Positions 35,928 to 45,187 of a stretch of DNA of 64,000 bases are shown one piece after another. Origin of the DNA: Cytophagaceae bacterium (GTDB lineage Bacteria > Bacteroidota > Bacteroidia > Cytophagales > Cyclobacteriaceae); assembly GCA_006969745.1 (NCBI GenBank), contig CP030886.1:2205234-2269233 (forward strand). The letters are read 5' to 3'. Numbering within the stretch: the stretch's first letter is position 1; every line of letters starts with the position of its first letter. The notes beneath the pieces were generated by a model. That model did no database searches, was not told the DNA's origin, and worked only from the letters and a program-made list of their open reading frames with translations. The translations under genes and the position numbers were made by a program.

Positions 35928-36662
35928 ATGAGAAAATTAGTATTATCACTGGGCCTTGTTGTTACAGCTGCCCTCGTGATTGTTTTGGTGGCAGCTGACC
36001 ACATCGATGCGCCGGCCGTAGGCACGCTTGCAAGCGGAAGTACGGTCGAAGATATCACCGATTATTACGCATTCGAAAGTCCGTCCAACTCAGACAACTA
36101 TGTATTTGTCTGCAACGTGGCAGGTCTCAGCTCGGCTACATCTTTCAGTGAAGATGTAATGTATGAGTTCAACATTGATGGAAACGGAGACAATGTTGAA
36201 GACCAATTGATTCAGGTATATTTTGAGAATGGCCAGGCAGTGACAAATGGTGTAGTCTCGGCAGATGGACAAACCGGCCTAAACAGTCAGATTGTAACGG
36301 GTACAACCAAACTAGCGACTGATATTTCTACGTCAGCATCGTCTGGTGGTATACAGCTATTTGCTGGCCTTCGTGATGATCCGTTCTTTATGGACTTCTT
36401 CCAGTTTGTGGATATTGTGAATGGAGTTGGAGCTTCATTGAGCGACGATACCAATACCGGAGTATACGACCCAGAGCGTGATTCAGACCCGGATACAGAA
36501 GGCGTACAGCCATATCCTGCAGCTTTCAAAGCAGATGGTGAGGCTACTGACACCTTTGCAGGCGCCAATGTGCTTTCTGTTGTAGTAGAAGTGCCAAAAA
36601 GCAGCATCATTGATACGGACGGAAAATTCACTTCATGGGTAGAGTCCAAAGTGAAGCAATAA
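35928..36662 (+). CDS. DUF4331 family protein, N-terminal half
   Basis: 244 residues with a membrane/signal segment (LVLSLGLVVTAALVIVLVAA) followed by DHIDAPAVGTLASGSTVEDI, the exact opening of DUF4331 proteins. GLRDDPFFMDFFQF and SVVVEVPKSSI are further family markers. In other genomes one DUF4331 chain also contains a RxGxPxIN region; here that part is in the next gene. DUF4331 proteins are secreted and of unknown function. The gene is followed after 28 bp by 36691-37251. Confidence 0.88.
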   Translation: MRKLVLSLGLVVTAALVIVLVAADHIDAPAVGTLASGSTVEDITDYYAFESPSNSDNYVFVCNVAGLSSATSFSEDVMYEFNIDGNGDNVEDQLIQVYFENGQAVTNGVVSADGQTGLNSQIVTGTTKLATDISTSASSGGIQLFAGLRDDPFFMDFFQFVDIVNGVGASLSDDTNTGVYDPERDSDPDTEGVQPYPAAFKADGEATDTFAGANVLSVVVEVPKSSIIDTDGKFTSWVESKVKQ

Positions 36663-36690
36663 TTCAAACCATTTTTTAAAGACTAAAATC

Positions 36691-37251
36691 ATGAAAAATA
36701 GAAATAATATTTATGCAATGTTGTCCATCATGGCGCTGCTTGTTTTTTCAAGCTGTGGAAATGATGATGGAGACATTCAGGTAGAAGCAGCTACATATGC
36801 TACTGTGGATCAAATGGGCAGACCGGCTATTAACACCGTATTCAATTTTTTTGGAACGGCTGATGTAAAGAACGGTTATAACTCAACGCTACCGTCAAAC
36901 GGATCTGCTAACGCTGCGGCTTTTGCGGGAATCCTTGATGCGCTGCAAACGTACATTTTCCTTGATCCCGAGCAATTTGAAAACATTCTAGGTGTGGACA
37001 ATGATGCTTTGGCAGGAGTACTGGCTGTTGATGTACTTCAATCAGACAAAAATGCCGCGACAGCCTATGGCACGCTAAATGGGCGGGCACTTAGTGATGA
37101 TGTAATCGATGTGACTTTATTGTTGGCCTTCGCAGATCAGTCTGACGCAGGTGCTGATAATCCTGTAAAAGATGGAGTATCATCAGACAATGTGGACGCC
37201 AACGATAAGGCGTTTAGTTCAAGCTTCCCATACCTGGCAAGCCCTCATTAA
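36691..37251 (+). CDS. DUF4331-like lipoprotein, C-terminal half
   Basis: 186 residues with a lipobox (ALLVFSSCGNDD, Cys22). DQMGRPAINTVFNFFGTADV corresponds to the (R/Q)MGxPxINxV segment that follows the first half in full-length DUF4331 proteins. The C-terminal part NDKAFSSSFPYLASPH matches the family's end, in which F-P-Y-L/V-x-x-P-H/x is conserved. The two genes thus look like a split DUF4331 chain with two separate export signals, and they probably assemble in the envelope. Confidence 0.8.
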   Translation: MKNRNNIYAMLSIMALLVFSSCGNDDGDIQVEAATYATVDQMGRPAINTVFNFFGTADVKNGYNSTLPSNGSANAAAFAGILDALQTYIFLDPEQFENILGVDNDALAGVLAVDVLQSDKNAATAYGTLNGRALSDDVIDVTLLLAFADQSDAGADNPVKDGVSSDNVDANDKAFSSSFPYLASPH

Positions 37252-37284
37252 TAAAATTGAAAAAGGCAACTGAGAAATTCTCAA

Positions 37285-37335
37285 GTCATTCTGAATTCGT
37301 TTCAGAATCTAGCGCGAAACGATTTCAGGATGATG
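37285..37335. repeat. imperfect palindrome between the DUF4331 and TPR genes
   Basis: A gtcattctgaattcgtttc arm (37285 onward) faces gatttcaggatgatg (37321-37335) as an imperfect inverted repeat, with tttttt a few bases later. It resembles dispersed hairpin repeats that begin GTCATTCTGAA in Bacteroidota genomes. It may attenuate transcription between the genes. Confidence 0.4.
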
Positions 37336-37363
37336 TTGCTCTTTTTTCTAAAACCCTATAGCC

Positions 37364-38656
37364 ATGAAAAACATTTTAAAAGCCATATCCTTACTAGTGA
37401 TTATTGCGGGGTGTTCCGAGGCAACCAAAACAGAGGCGATTAGCCACCGCTCAGATTATGTCAAATTTCTAAACACGACACACAGAGATCTGGCGTCACT
37501 TAAAAAAGATGAAGTCTTCTGGAAAAAGAAGATCGAAATTGAACCACGAGGTTTCATTTTCTATGAAAAACTCGGATCCACATACAACCAGTTATTCGAA
37601 AAAACCAGGGAAATTGAATATCTCCATAAGGCAGATAGTGTATTTGCTATCGGCGAAAAAACAAGTGTGGGCAAATGGAAGGTGCCCAGTCTGCTTAGTT
37701 TGAGCGGACTAGCCATCAAAAGGCATGATTTTAAAAGCTCAGCTACATATGCTGCAATGGCTCGTGAGCTCACGGATGAAAAATTTGGACCTTTGCTTAT
37801 GCAATTTGATGCCGAAATGGAACTCGGCAATTACAAAATGGCAGGAGCCATTCTCAAAAAAAACAAACGAATGGATTCATTTGACTACCTCGTTCGATTA
37901 TCGAAATACAAAGATTACGAAGGAGACCTGGACTCTGCGATCTTCTACATGGAAAAAGCCAGCAGAATGATTAGGCAGCATCAGCAAGAACGAAAACTGT
38001 GGGCCAATGCCAATTTGGGAGATATGTATGGTCATGCAGGACGTATCGAAGATTCATACAACAAATACCTGGAGGTACTCTCAATAGATTCTACCTATGA
38101 CTATGCGCTGAAAGGAATTGCATGGGTGGCATACTCCAATGATGGCAACACAGCTGATGCAAAAGAGATTCTATCTAAGCTGCAGCAAAAAACGGCAATG
38201 CCTGATTACTACATGACTTTAGCAGAAATAAGTGAATATGAAGGCAATGAGCAGGAAGCAGAAATGTACATAAACCAATTTTTGAGAGAAGCGAGTAAGG
38301 GTGAGTATCGAGGAATGTATAATAAATACCTGATAGATGTTTTGCTTGAAAGAGGTGAATTTGCTACTGCCGAGAAGTTGGCACGAGAAGAAGTAGAAAG
38401 GCGGCCTACTCCGGCAACTTATGATTGGCTCGCATGGACACTTTTCAAGCAAGGCAAACCAGCTGAAGCCATAAAAGTTTACATGGAGTTTGTGGAAGGC
38501 AAAACCTACGAACCTGAAGTACTTTTTCACATGGGTTTGGCTTATCATGCTGCTGGAATCAGCGTAGGCCAGGACTATTTGCGCGAAGTGTTGGATGCAA
38601 AATATGAGCTAGGCCCACTGGCTTTGCGAAAGATAAAATCTGCATTGAACGGATAA
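37364..38656 (+). CDS. tetratricopeptide-repeat lipoprotein
   Basis: 430 residues with a lipobox (LVIIAGCSEA, Cys17). At least six helical TPR-like units follow, for example LDSAIFYMEKASRMIRQ, IEDSYNKYLEVLSIDSTYDY, YYMTLAEISEYEGNEQEAEM and WLAWTLFKQGKPAEAIKVYM. Such proteins act as protein-binding scaffolds in the envelope. The position right after the two DUF4331 genes suggests a joint function; this arrangement is known in other Bacteroidota by my recollection, which should be verified. Confidence 0.85.
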   Translation: MKNILKAISLLVIIAGCSEATKTEAISHRSDYVKFLNTTHRDLASLKKDEVFWKKKIEIEPRGFIFYEKLGSTYNQLFEKTREIEYLHKADSVFAIGEKTSVGKWKVPSLLSLSGLAIKRHDFKSSATYAAMARELTDEKFGPLLMQFDAEMELGNYKMAGAILKKNKRMDSFDYLVRLSKYKDYEGDLDSAIFYMEKASRMIRQHQQERKLWANANLGDMYGHAGRIEDSYNKYLEVLSIDSTYDYALKGIAWVAYSNDGNTADAKEILSKLQQKTAMPDYYMTLAEISEYEGNEQEAEMYINQFLREASKGEYRGMYNKYLIDVLLERGEFATAEKLAREEVERRPTPATYDWLAWTLFKQGKPAEAIKVYMEFVEGKTYEPEVLFHMGLAYHAAGISVGQDYLREVLDAKYELGPLALRKIKSALNG

Positions 38657-38754
38657 TTTGAATTTTGATAAATCCAAAGTTTAAACAGGTTCCGTAAGTG
38701 AAAGATCAACTGTAGGTCGCAGCAATGTGATTTATGTCTGGTTGGTGATAGATG

Positions 38755-38786
38755 CCCTGATCACATTGTGGTCAGGGTTTTTTATT
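38755..38786 (+). terminator. rho-independent terminator after the TPR gene
   Basis: A 10-bp stem (ccctgatcac / gtggtcaggg, one G-T pair) with a 3-base loop is followed by gtttttt-rich sequence. It lies 99 bp after the TPR stop and ends the DUF4331-TPR operon. Confidence 0.85.
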
Positions 38787-38862
38787 TAATGAAATGTTAA
38801 CGGGTGTAAAAATGACGTGGAAGATAGATGGGGCTATTATTTTAGTCTAAAAATCACTTAAC

Positions 38863-39969
38863 GTGCCAAGATTAATTTTTGTATTGCTTGTTGTGCTTAT
38901 CGGATGTAGCCAGCAATCAAACGACCACCCAATATTTAAATATTATCCCCCATCGGATGTGTTTGAAGCCGGATATGTCAATAAATATTATCGTCATTAT
39001 TATCCGAAAAATAAAGACGCCAGGTCTGCGTCAGAAATCACGTATTCCAAATTCAGAAAAGTGGGAGATCAAATGCTCATCGAAAGATACAATGCTGGAT
39101 TTGATCTGGTTGGATTTAGTCAATCCAGGGTGTCTGATACAGAGATCAGTTTTGAAAAGCTTGTCGATATTCGCAGGCTCGACACCATTAATATTGAAAT
39201 ATTAAAGCCGGTAAGAACACGATGGGATAATGGCGAAGGTGAACCGTATACCGTGAGGTATTTATTCAATGATACCCATTATCGCTATACTGAAACACAA
39301 GAAAACGTCTACGATACTTTAATCGATGATAAGGAAGCTAAAGTATTTACCACAACTTCAGTCTACACAAATGAGGAAAGTGGAGAAGAAGTAAACAGCT
39401 ACTCAGATCAACCCATTTATTTGTCAGGCTTAGGTTTCTATTCTTCACTAAGTGAAAATGAAAATTATGTACTCGAGGTGGAGCTAATTGAGCAAATGTC
39501 ATCGGATGAATTTGCAAGAAGAGCGAACCACAACAAAAAGCGTATTGCATACATCGATCCTGAAAACACGCTGGATGCTGATGAAGGATTTGAAATTTGT
39601 GGCCATGAACGATTCATTGCCGATTACTATAATTCGACACCGGACGGCAGGTATCTCCATGGCAAAAGAGCACTACTCGACACTATATCCAACAACCTGG
39701 ATGAAGCCAAAATGATGGAGCAAAATGGCATGCTCATCTTCCGGTTTGTAGTAAACTGCGAAGGGAAAGCAGGCAGGTTTACTGTGGACGGATACGATTT
39801 TATGTACCAGCCAATCAAATTTGAAGAGGAAACCATCAGCCATCTGTATGGCATAATCAGAAAGCTGGAAGAATGGCGGCCGGTAGTTATTAATGAAGAA
39901 GCCAGAGACGCATATTTCTACATCACATTTAAAATAGAAAATGGAAAAATCACGGATATACTTCCTTAG
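38863..39969 (+). CDS. lipoprotein with a TonB-C-like C-terminal domain
   Basis: 368 residues starting at a GTG, with a lipobox (LLVVLIGCSQQS, Cys15). The central part is beta-rich and unfamiliar. The C-terminal 85 residues (GMLIFRFVVNCEGKAGRF, LEEWRPVVINEEA, FYITFKIENGKITDILP) have the strand-helix-strand layout of the TonB C-terminal domain, which Bacteroidota use in many cell-envelope proteins without a TonB membrane anchor. The next gene overlaps it by 29 bp. Confidence 0.7.
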   Translation: MPRLIFVLLVVLIGCSQQSNDHPIFKYYPPSDVFEAGYVNKYYRHYYPKNKDARSASEITYSKFRKVGDQMLIERYNAGFDLVGFSQSRVSDTEISFEKLVDIRRLDTINIEILKPVRTRWDNGEGEPYTVRYLFNDTHYRYTETQENVYDTLIDDKEAKVFTTTSVYTNEESGEEVNSYSDQPIYLSGLGFYSSLSENENYVLEVELIEQMSSDEFARRANHNKKRIAYIDPENTLDADEGFEICGHERFIADYYNSTPDGRYLHGKRALLDTISNNLDEAKMMEQNGMLIFRFVVNCEGKAGRFTVDGYDFMYQPIKFEEETISHLYGIIRKLEEWRPVVINEEARDAYFYITFKIENGKITDILP

Positions 39970-40786
39970 TACATGCCTCGTATTGACTGTATTTTCTTCC
40001 TGCTCGGAGAGACAGTGGTATAAGAAGGAGCTTTCGGATGAAGTGAAAAAACAATACGCGCCTCAACTTCGATTGGGAGGTGGTTATTACTATCAAGGTT
40101 CTGTACCGGAGCAGTTTCAACTAGAGGAATCCATGCAAATGGACACGACCGACGGAGACCTTTGGCGTGAGATAGCAACTGCACCGCTTAAGCGTGGCAT
40201 TGCGGATGTGATGTATTACAATTATGACGAGGCTGTAAAGCGAAAGCCCGAAAAATGGGCGGGTTTTCGCGGCTATTGCTACCTCTACTTTTATCGCGAT
40301 TACTACCGGGCCATTCAGGACTTTAACTATGCCGATGAGATACATGGTGAGGTGGATTTTTCACAAGGTCAGAGCCATGATTATATGCGCGGCTTGTGTT
40401 ATTATGGGATGGAAGATTATCCGGCGGCCTACGAGTCTCTAAACAAATACATCAGCAAAGTAGTGACCGAAGAAGGAGAATCATGGGTGGATGTTTACGC
40501 CTTTTTATACAAGGGTCTCACATTAATTAAGCTGGAAAGATTGGACGAAGCAATGGTGGAGTTCGATCGGGTGCTTAAGTATTACAAAAATCTGTCAGAC
40601 TGTTTTTATCACAAGGCAAGAATATATGTAGCCAGAGGCCAATATGATCTGGCGATGCAACAACTGAGATTGGCTGAAAAGTATCATCAGGAAGGTTATT
40701 TCCACCAGCGTCCATATGTAGAAGTATTAGAGCAAGTTTACATTCAGGATATACAGAAACTAATGAGAGAGATTAGTACAACATGA
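39941..40786 (+). CDS. tetratricopeptide-repeat lipoprotein
   Basis: 281 residues with a lipobox (LVLTVFSSCSER, Cys21). Several TPR-like helical pairs are visible: YYRAIQDFNYADEI, YYGMEDYPAAYESLNKYI, LIKLERLDEAMVEFDRVLKY and IYVARGQYDLAMQQLRLAEK. The overlap with the preceding lipoprotein gene shows they are co-expressed, and they may bind each other at the membrane. Function unknown. Confidence 0.8.
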   Translation: MEKSRIYFLSTCLVLTVFSSCSERQWYKKELSDEVKKQYAPQLRLGGGYYYQGSVPEQFQLEESMQMDTTDGDLWREIATAPLKRGIADVMYYNYDEAVKRKPEKWAGFRGYCYLYFYRDYYRAIQDFNYADEIHGEVDFSQGQSHDYMRGLCYYGMEDYPAAYESLNKYISKVVTEEGESWVDVYAFLYKGLTLIKLERLDEAMVEFDRVLKYYKNLSDCFYHKARIYVARGQYDLAMQQLRLAEKYHQEGYFHQRPYVEVLEQVYIQDIQKLMREISTT

Positions 40787-40896
40787 AATTTGTTGAAGAT
40801 GGTCATTCCGGTTTGCTGAGGTTCAAGCAATATAGGTATTCAATTAAACCTAAAAGCATGGTGTAGTGGTTAGGTTACTCTCAGTTTCTATTATCC

Positions 40897-41397
40897 TCAC
40901 GCCGCTATCCTGCTCTTCCTGCTCAACCCAAACAGCAGCTTTCGGTGCTCCATCACTCCATCATCTATCGACTTGGAATCGATTGTAGCTGATTCAGTGA
41001 TAATCTTGAAGTCAAAATCACACATCATACTCAGGTCAAGAGCAGCTTCTGTCATTTCATCCAACCGATCAGCATCCACCTTCCAGTAAATTTTCACTGA
41101 CTTCCCCTCTTTATGTGCACGATTCATAAACTTGATAATGGAAAGCAAGTATTTTATAGTGGTGGTATTAAACATCTCATAGTTAAAGCTGATGATAAGC
41201 CCGTCTCGTTTATCAAGAAATAGCTGGACTTTTCTAATCAGCTGCTCATATCGACCGCCTAAAAATTCGCCGACAGACCATCCCTTTACTTCAATGAAAT
41301 TCAGGTTTGGGTGGATTCCCATGTACAATCTTTTAGCTGTTTGATTTTGAGATCCCAAAGGTGGGCGGGTATCTCTGTTTGTTAATTGAACTTTCAT
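40897..41397 (-). CDS. SiaC-like (DUF1987) regulatory phosphoprotein, divergent
   Basis: 166 residues from the ATG at 41397; a start at 41433 is possible. HPNLNFIEVKGWSVGEFLGG, then ISFNYEMFNTTTIKYLLSII, then VKIYWKVDADRLDEMTEAA follow the SiaC/DUF1987 order, in which the NTxxxK/R segment carries the phosphorylated Thr. SiaC is a partner-switch protein that binds a diguanylate cyclase in Pseudomonas. The sequence is divergent and no SiaA/SiaB genes are nearby, so this is a fold-level call. Confidence 0.6.
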   Translation of the reverse strand: MKVQLTNRDTRPPLGSQNQTAKRLYMGIHPNLNFIEVKGWSVGEFLGGRYEQLIRKVQLFLDKRDGLIISFNYEMFNTTTIKYLLSIIKFMNRAHKEGKSVKIYWKVDADRLDEMTEAALDLSMMCDFDFKIITESATIDSKSIDDGVMEHRKLLFGLSRKSRIAA

Positions 41398-41532
41398 GAT
41401 AGTGAGTTTTTGTTTCTTATAATTCTTATTCAAATTTTTAGAAATAAAAACGACTATGCGAGCGTATTTTTCTGATTTTCAGGATTTACGTGGATTACGT
41501 AAAAGTCTACGTAGCCTCTAGGCAACACACCG

Positions 41533-41566
41533 TCCGGCGAGCATGAAGAGAGAATACCTCGCCGGA
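41533..41566 (-). terminator. hairpin after the TonB-receptor gene
   Basis: A perfect 9-bp GC-rich stem (tccggcgag / ctcgccgga) with a 16-base loop lies 14 bp after the minus-strand stop at 41580. There is no T-run, so it may act as a 3' stabilising hairpin rather than a full terminator. Confidence 0.5.
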
Positions 41567-41579
41567 TCGATGGTTGATA

Positions 41580-44222
41580 TTACAAGTCGTACATGATTGT
41601 GAACAGGCCGTAGCGCTGCTGAATGTCGTAAGAGTATGTGCTTATAAGGTTATCACTAAAACTATCTCTTCGGACAGACCGTGTATCAAGCAAGTTCAAG
41701 CCTTGAACCTTAAACTCCCATGGACTTTTCTTTTTGCGATAGCTCAAAGATGCATCCATTACATCGAACGATGTTTCTTGATTTTGACTCTGATTTACGT
41801 ACTTGTTATACGCGTATTCTGTGTCAAATCGAAACCCTCTGTAAGTCAATGTAGCACCAACATTGGGTCTGTGATTCACAAACTGGTTGCTAAATGACCC
41901 GGAAGAATAGCGATTTATTGAAGCGGTATATCCTGTTCGCACCGATAGCTTTTTGAACAAACGCGCCGACATATTTATTCTATACTGATGAGTGAAATTA
42001 TCATTTTGTATCAGCTGACTTTCAATTTGATTGTTGAGTACCGATTTTGAAACAGTCACATTCCCACTCACTCTGAAATGATCAAAACGCTTCTCAAGGT
42101 TGAGAAATCCGCTCGTAATATAATTGGCCTTCGAGGCGTTGACCGAGGTGAGCACATTTTCTACACCGCTCAGCTCCTGGTTGTTTATGAAACCATCTTT
42201 GATATACTGATGGTTTATACCTCCGCTGATATTGAAGAAGTTGTACATATTGAAGTTTCGGTAGTTAACGCTCAGATTATGTGAGAAAGCCGGATCCAAT
42301 TGCCCATTCCCAAAAAGTAGCGTGTTGTATCTGCTGAGCCGATACCCTTCGGCATAAGAGCTCACCTCATTGTATTCGAGCGACTGACTGTAATTGAAAT
42401 CTAACTCGTGGGAGGTGCCAAACTCATAGCGGGCATTTAGCTGTGGAAAAATGTATTGTGCCTGATTTGGAGATTCAGCAATGCCTTTTATCGTATAGCT
42501 GTTCAGGCTGACACCAGGACTTATGGTCAGTTTCTCCCACTTTTTCCGATACCTGATCCTCAAATACCTGTTGGTAATGTTTAACTCCTGATCCAAATTC
42601 ACGAGCGCATCCTGATCGTCGCTGAGATTGGAACCAAGTGACTGTCTTGAGAGATTGATTCCAACCGCTGCGTTGATATGTGTGGTTTTGTTTAGGATAT
42701 AATAATAGTTGAAGGCCCCATCTATACGCTTGGACAGGATGTCTTGATTTTGCGATAGCTGAAGAGAGTTATTAGGCAGAAAATCACTGAATAAAGGAAG
42801 TTGACTTGCAAGAAGCTGATTGGAAGTTGTCTGTTCTTCATTGTAATTGACCTCAGCAGAAATGATGTTTCGCTCGTTTAGTGCGTTGAACATGCGCAGT
42901 TGGTGACTTTGACTCGTCGGCTCACGATCGTTACCTTCTTGCAATAAGTTGTCGCCTGACATCAGCTGAGAGTTTCTCAGCATGGCCTGATCGATGTTGC
43001 TACGTTTTCCAAAAAAAGTATAATCCAGCTGCAAGTTGTAGTTGGGTGTATACTTGGCAGAAAACCGTCCAAGACCTGAGCGGTTGCCTACGGTGGTGGC
43101 AGTAGTCAGCTCTTCTTGCGTTTGATCATCTAGCTGAGGGTAGGTTCGCAGCGAGTTAGATCCCATGGTCACATTATTGTCAAAGCCAATCAAAAATCCG
43201 GTTAGCTGAACTTTGTCAGAAGGCCTGGTCGTAAAGTTCAAGGCGCCGAGTTTGTTGGTCAGGTCGCTTGCCGAGTTGCGATCCGTGATGGGTATGCCAG
43301 CATCTCCTGCATCCATTCGGAAGGAGGTGCCATTTCTGGCTGCCATGGAGGCAAGCCCACCTGTCATACGGAAGTAGTCGTTGAGCGTGAGCGCAAGTTC
43401 ACCCACATTGTTGCCATCACCGATGAAATTGACGCTCGTCTTTGGCGCATAGTAAAAGGTGTTAGCATGGCCAAAATACCGTTTTTCAGGGCCGCCTCCG
43501 GCTTCAACGTCACCAAAGACTATTCGTTTTTTATCCGATTTTAGCTCAATGTTTAGTGCCAGTTGCTCATCATTGTTGAGCCCTTGCATTGGCTGTATGT
43601 CATTAAAATTTTGAAGCACCTGCACACGATCCACCACATCAGCAGGGATGTTTTTTGTTGCCAGCTTGGTATCTCCTTCAAAAAACTCCTTGCCATCTAC
43701 AAGCACTTTGTCCACGCGCTTACCTTGCACTTCTATATCGCCATTGTCGCGAATAGCAAAACCGGGCAACTCCTCAAGCACATCTTCCAGTTTGCGTTCA
43801 TCGCCTTTTGTAAAGGCCTCAGCTTTATAAGATATCGTGTCGCCTCTGACCAGCACGGGCATTTCAGCAACCACCGTCACCTCATCCAGCGCATTCACAG
43901 CTTCCTTCAGAACGATGATAAATGGATCATCTGCCGACCTTTCTAATTGCAGGTGTTGACTGAACGGTACAAAGCCTACAAACGTCACTTTTATTTCATA
44001 GACCGTATTGGCCTGCAGCCGGAGCTGAAAGCCTCCCTTGACATCAGTCACGGCAAAGGCTTTCATTTCCTGCGTTGCGGTATCTATAGCCATTACATTA
44101 GCAAAAGCAATAGGTGCAAATGTGGAGTCACGGGTTTGTCCCTTGAGCAAAACATGGTTTTGAGCACTTGCACCTAAGTAGCCCATGAGGCACAATAAGC
44201 ATGTTATGATTAGTCCTTTCAT
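41580..44222 (-). CDS. TonB-dependent-receptor-like outer membrane barrel (partner of GLPGLI protein)
   Basis: 880 residues with signal peptide (LLCLMGYLGASAQ), a carboxypeptidase regulatory-like domain (about 25-110), a plug domain with VDGKEFFEGDTKLATKNIPA, and a long barrel. The order fits the outer membrane beta-barrel family that lies next to GLPGLI genes. These proteins resemble TonB receptors but may work in peptide or protein secretion or uptake; the substrate is unknown. The gap to the GLPGLI gene is 8 bp, so they are one operon, divergent from the two-component genes. Confidence 0.88.
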   Translation of the reverse strand: MKGLIITCLLCLMGYLGASAQNHVLLKGQTRDSTFAPIAFANVMAIDTATQEMKAFAVTDVKGGFQLRLQANTVYEIKVTFVGFVPFSQHLQLERSADDPFIIVLKEAVNALDEVTVVAEMPVLVRGDTISYKAEAFTKGDERKLEDVLEELPGFAIRDNGDIEVQGKRVDKVLVDGKEFFEGDTKLATKNIPADVVDRVQVLQNFNDIQPMQGLNNDEQLALNIELKSDKKRIVFGDVEAGGGPEKRYFGHANTFYYAPKTSVNFIGDGNNVGELALTLNDYFRMTGGLASMAARNGTSFRMDAGDAGIPITDRNSASDLTNKLGALNFTTRPSDKVQLTGFLIGFDNNVTMGSNSLRTYPQLDDQTQEELTTATTVGNRSGLGRFSAKYTPNYNLQLDYTFFGKRSNIDQAMLRNSQLMSGDNLLQEGNDREPTSQSHQLRMFNALNERNIISAEVNYNEEQTTSNQLLASQLPLFSDFLPNNSLQLSQNQDILSKRIDGAFNYYYILNKTTHINAAVGINLSRQSLGSNLSDDQDALVNLDQELNITNRYLRIRYRKKWEKLTISPGVSLNSYTIKGIAESPNQAQYIFPQLNARYEFGTSHELDFNYSQSLEYNEVSSYAEGYRLSRYNTLLFGNGQLDPAFSHNLSVNYRNFNMYNFFNISGGINHQYIKDGFINNQELSGVENVLTSVNASKANYITSGFLNLEKRFDHFRVSGNVTVSKSVLNNQIESQLIQNDNFTHQYRINMSARLFKKLSVRTGYTASINRYSSGSFSNQFVNHRPNVGATLTYRGFRFDTEYAYNKYVNQSQNQETSFDVMDASLSYRKKKSPWEFKVQGLNLLDTRSVRRDSFSDNLISTYSYDIQQRYGLFTIMYDL

Positions 44223-44230
44223 TTTGATGC

Positions 44231-45073
44231 TTATCCTCCGATTCTGATTACTCGCGTTTCTCCGCCTTCACCAGTATCATACTTCTTCATCATTTCCTGT
44301 AGCTTCTCATCCCTGATTTGGTCCGCTTCATCGCGCGATACTCGCTTTCCTTTGTTGGGCACCTCTATCTCCACAGGGGTGGCAGGATTCAACTCCACCT
44401 TGGTACATAGAAAAGTGAAATTGCCATTTTTAAGCTCCAGAATTAGCCCCGGAAGTCCCCAGGTGTTGGAAGGTCCCTGAGATACGGGGATATCAGGTGT
44501 ATACCATGCCGTGATCATCGTGGTGTCCATCACGGTTTCCGTTTTAGACTCAGAGTCGCTTAGAGACATGGTCATCTGCTCAGTAATGTTTTGGTACTCA
44601 GCTTTGATTACATTGTAGTCACCGATCTTCTTGGTTTCCCCTGTGATCTTCCAGTTGAAAGTAGGTAGCTCATCTTCAATGAGAAATTTCTTACCGAAGA
44701 TTTCGGTTTCTTCCAAAAACTGATTTTTACTTGGATTGAGGTAGCTCACAGAGTTGCCGGTCGACATTCTGATTTGCATGCCACCACCACTTGGCGCTGC
44801 GGCCTCCGATTCGAGCGCTACATCTTCTTTCCATAGTGATTCTTGCAGGTTAAACTTCAGGGTGTAGTCACGCTGAGACTGCTGCATTAGCTGCTTACGA
44901 ATAGATTCCTGCATGTCAGGGCTCATATTTCTACCTGCCACATTTAGCGACTCGATACTCATTGAGGATTTGTAGGTCGCAATACCTTCAAATTTTTGTT
45001 GGCTGACAGCCTTGAAATGGACTCCCACCAGCAAGCCTGGTACCAGTGAAAGGATAAGCATCATTTTTCTCAT
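44231..45073 (-). CDS. GLPGLI family secreted protein
   Basis: 280 residues from the ATG at 45073 (MRKMMLILSLVPGLLVGV); the ATG at 45094 is an alternative. After the signal peptide comes a beta-rich protein with the defining motif WGLPGLILELKNGNFTF. A DTTMITAWYTPDIPVSQGP segment before it is also usual. GLPGLI proteins (TIGR01200 type) are periplasmic or surface proteins of unknown role that pair with TonB-like barrels. The likely promoter lies in the repeat-bearing divergent region at 45111-45150. Confidence 0.92.
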   Translation of the reverse strand: MRKMMLILSLVPGLLVGVHFKAVSQQKFEGIATYKSSMSIESLNVAGRNMSPDMQESIRKQLMQQSQRDYTLKFNLQESLWKEDVALESEAAAPSGGGMQIRMSTGNSVSYLNPSKNQFLEETEIFGKKFLIEDELPTFNWKITGETKKIGDYNVIKAEYQNITEQMTMSLSDSESKTETVMDTTMITAWYTPDIPVSQGPSNTWGLPGLILELKNGNFTFLCTKVELNPATPVEIEVPNKGKRVSRDEADQIRDEKLQEMMKKYDTGEGGETRVIRIGG

Positions 45074-45110
45074 TGTTGTATTTGTTTCCAGCAAACCAAT
45101 GAGAATGAGT

Positions 45111-45150
45111 GCTAACAGACGGTTAAGCAGTGTTAACGTGTGTTAACGCA
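45111..45150. promoter_or_regulatory. four 10-bp phased repeats, candidate response-regulator binding sites
   Basis: The region reads gctaacagac, ggttaagcag, tgttaacgtg, tgttaacgca as four consecutive 10-bp units, each with a (G/C)(T)TAA(C/G) core at the same place. A 10-bp period puts all cores on one face of the helix, as for tandem OmpR/PhoB dimers. It sits between the GLPGLI gene (minus) and the kinase gene (plus), 37 bp from the kinase start. Confidence 0.6.
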
Positions 45151-45187
45151 TGGAAAGTAGCCCATTTTCGACACGTATATTTGTTGT

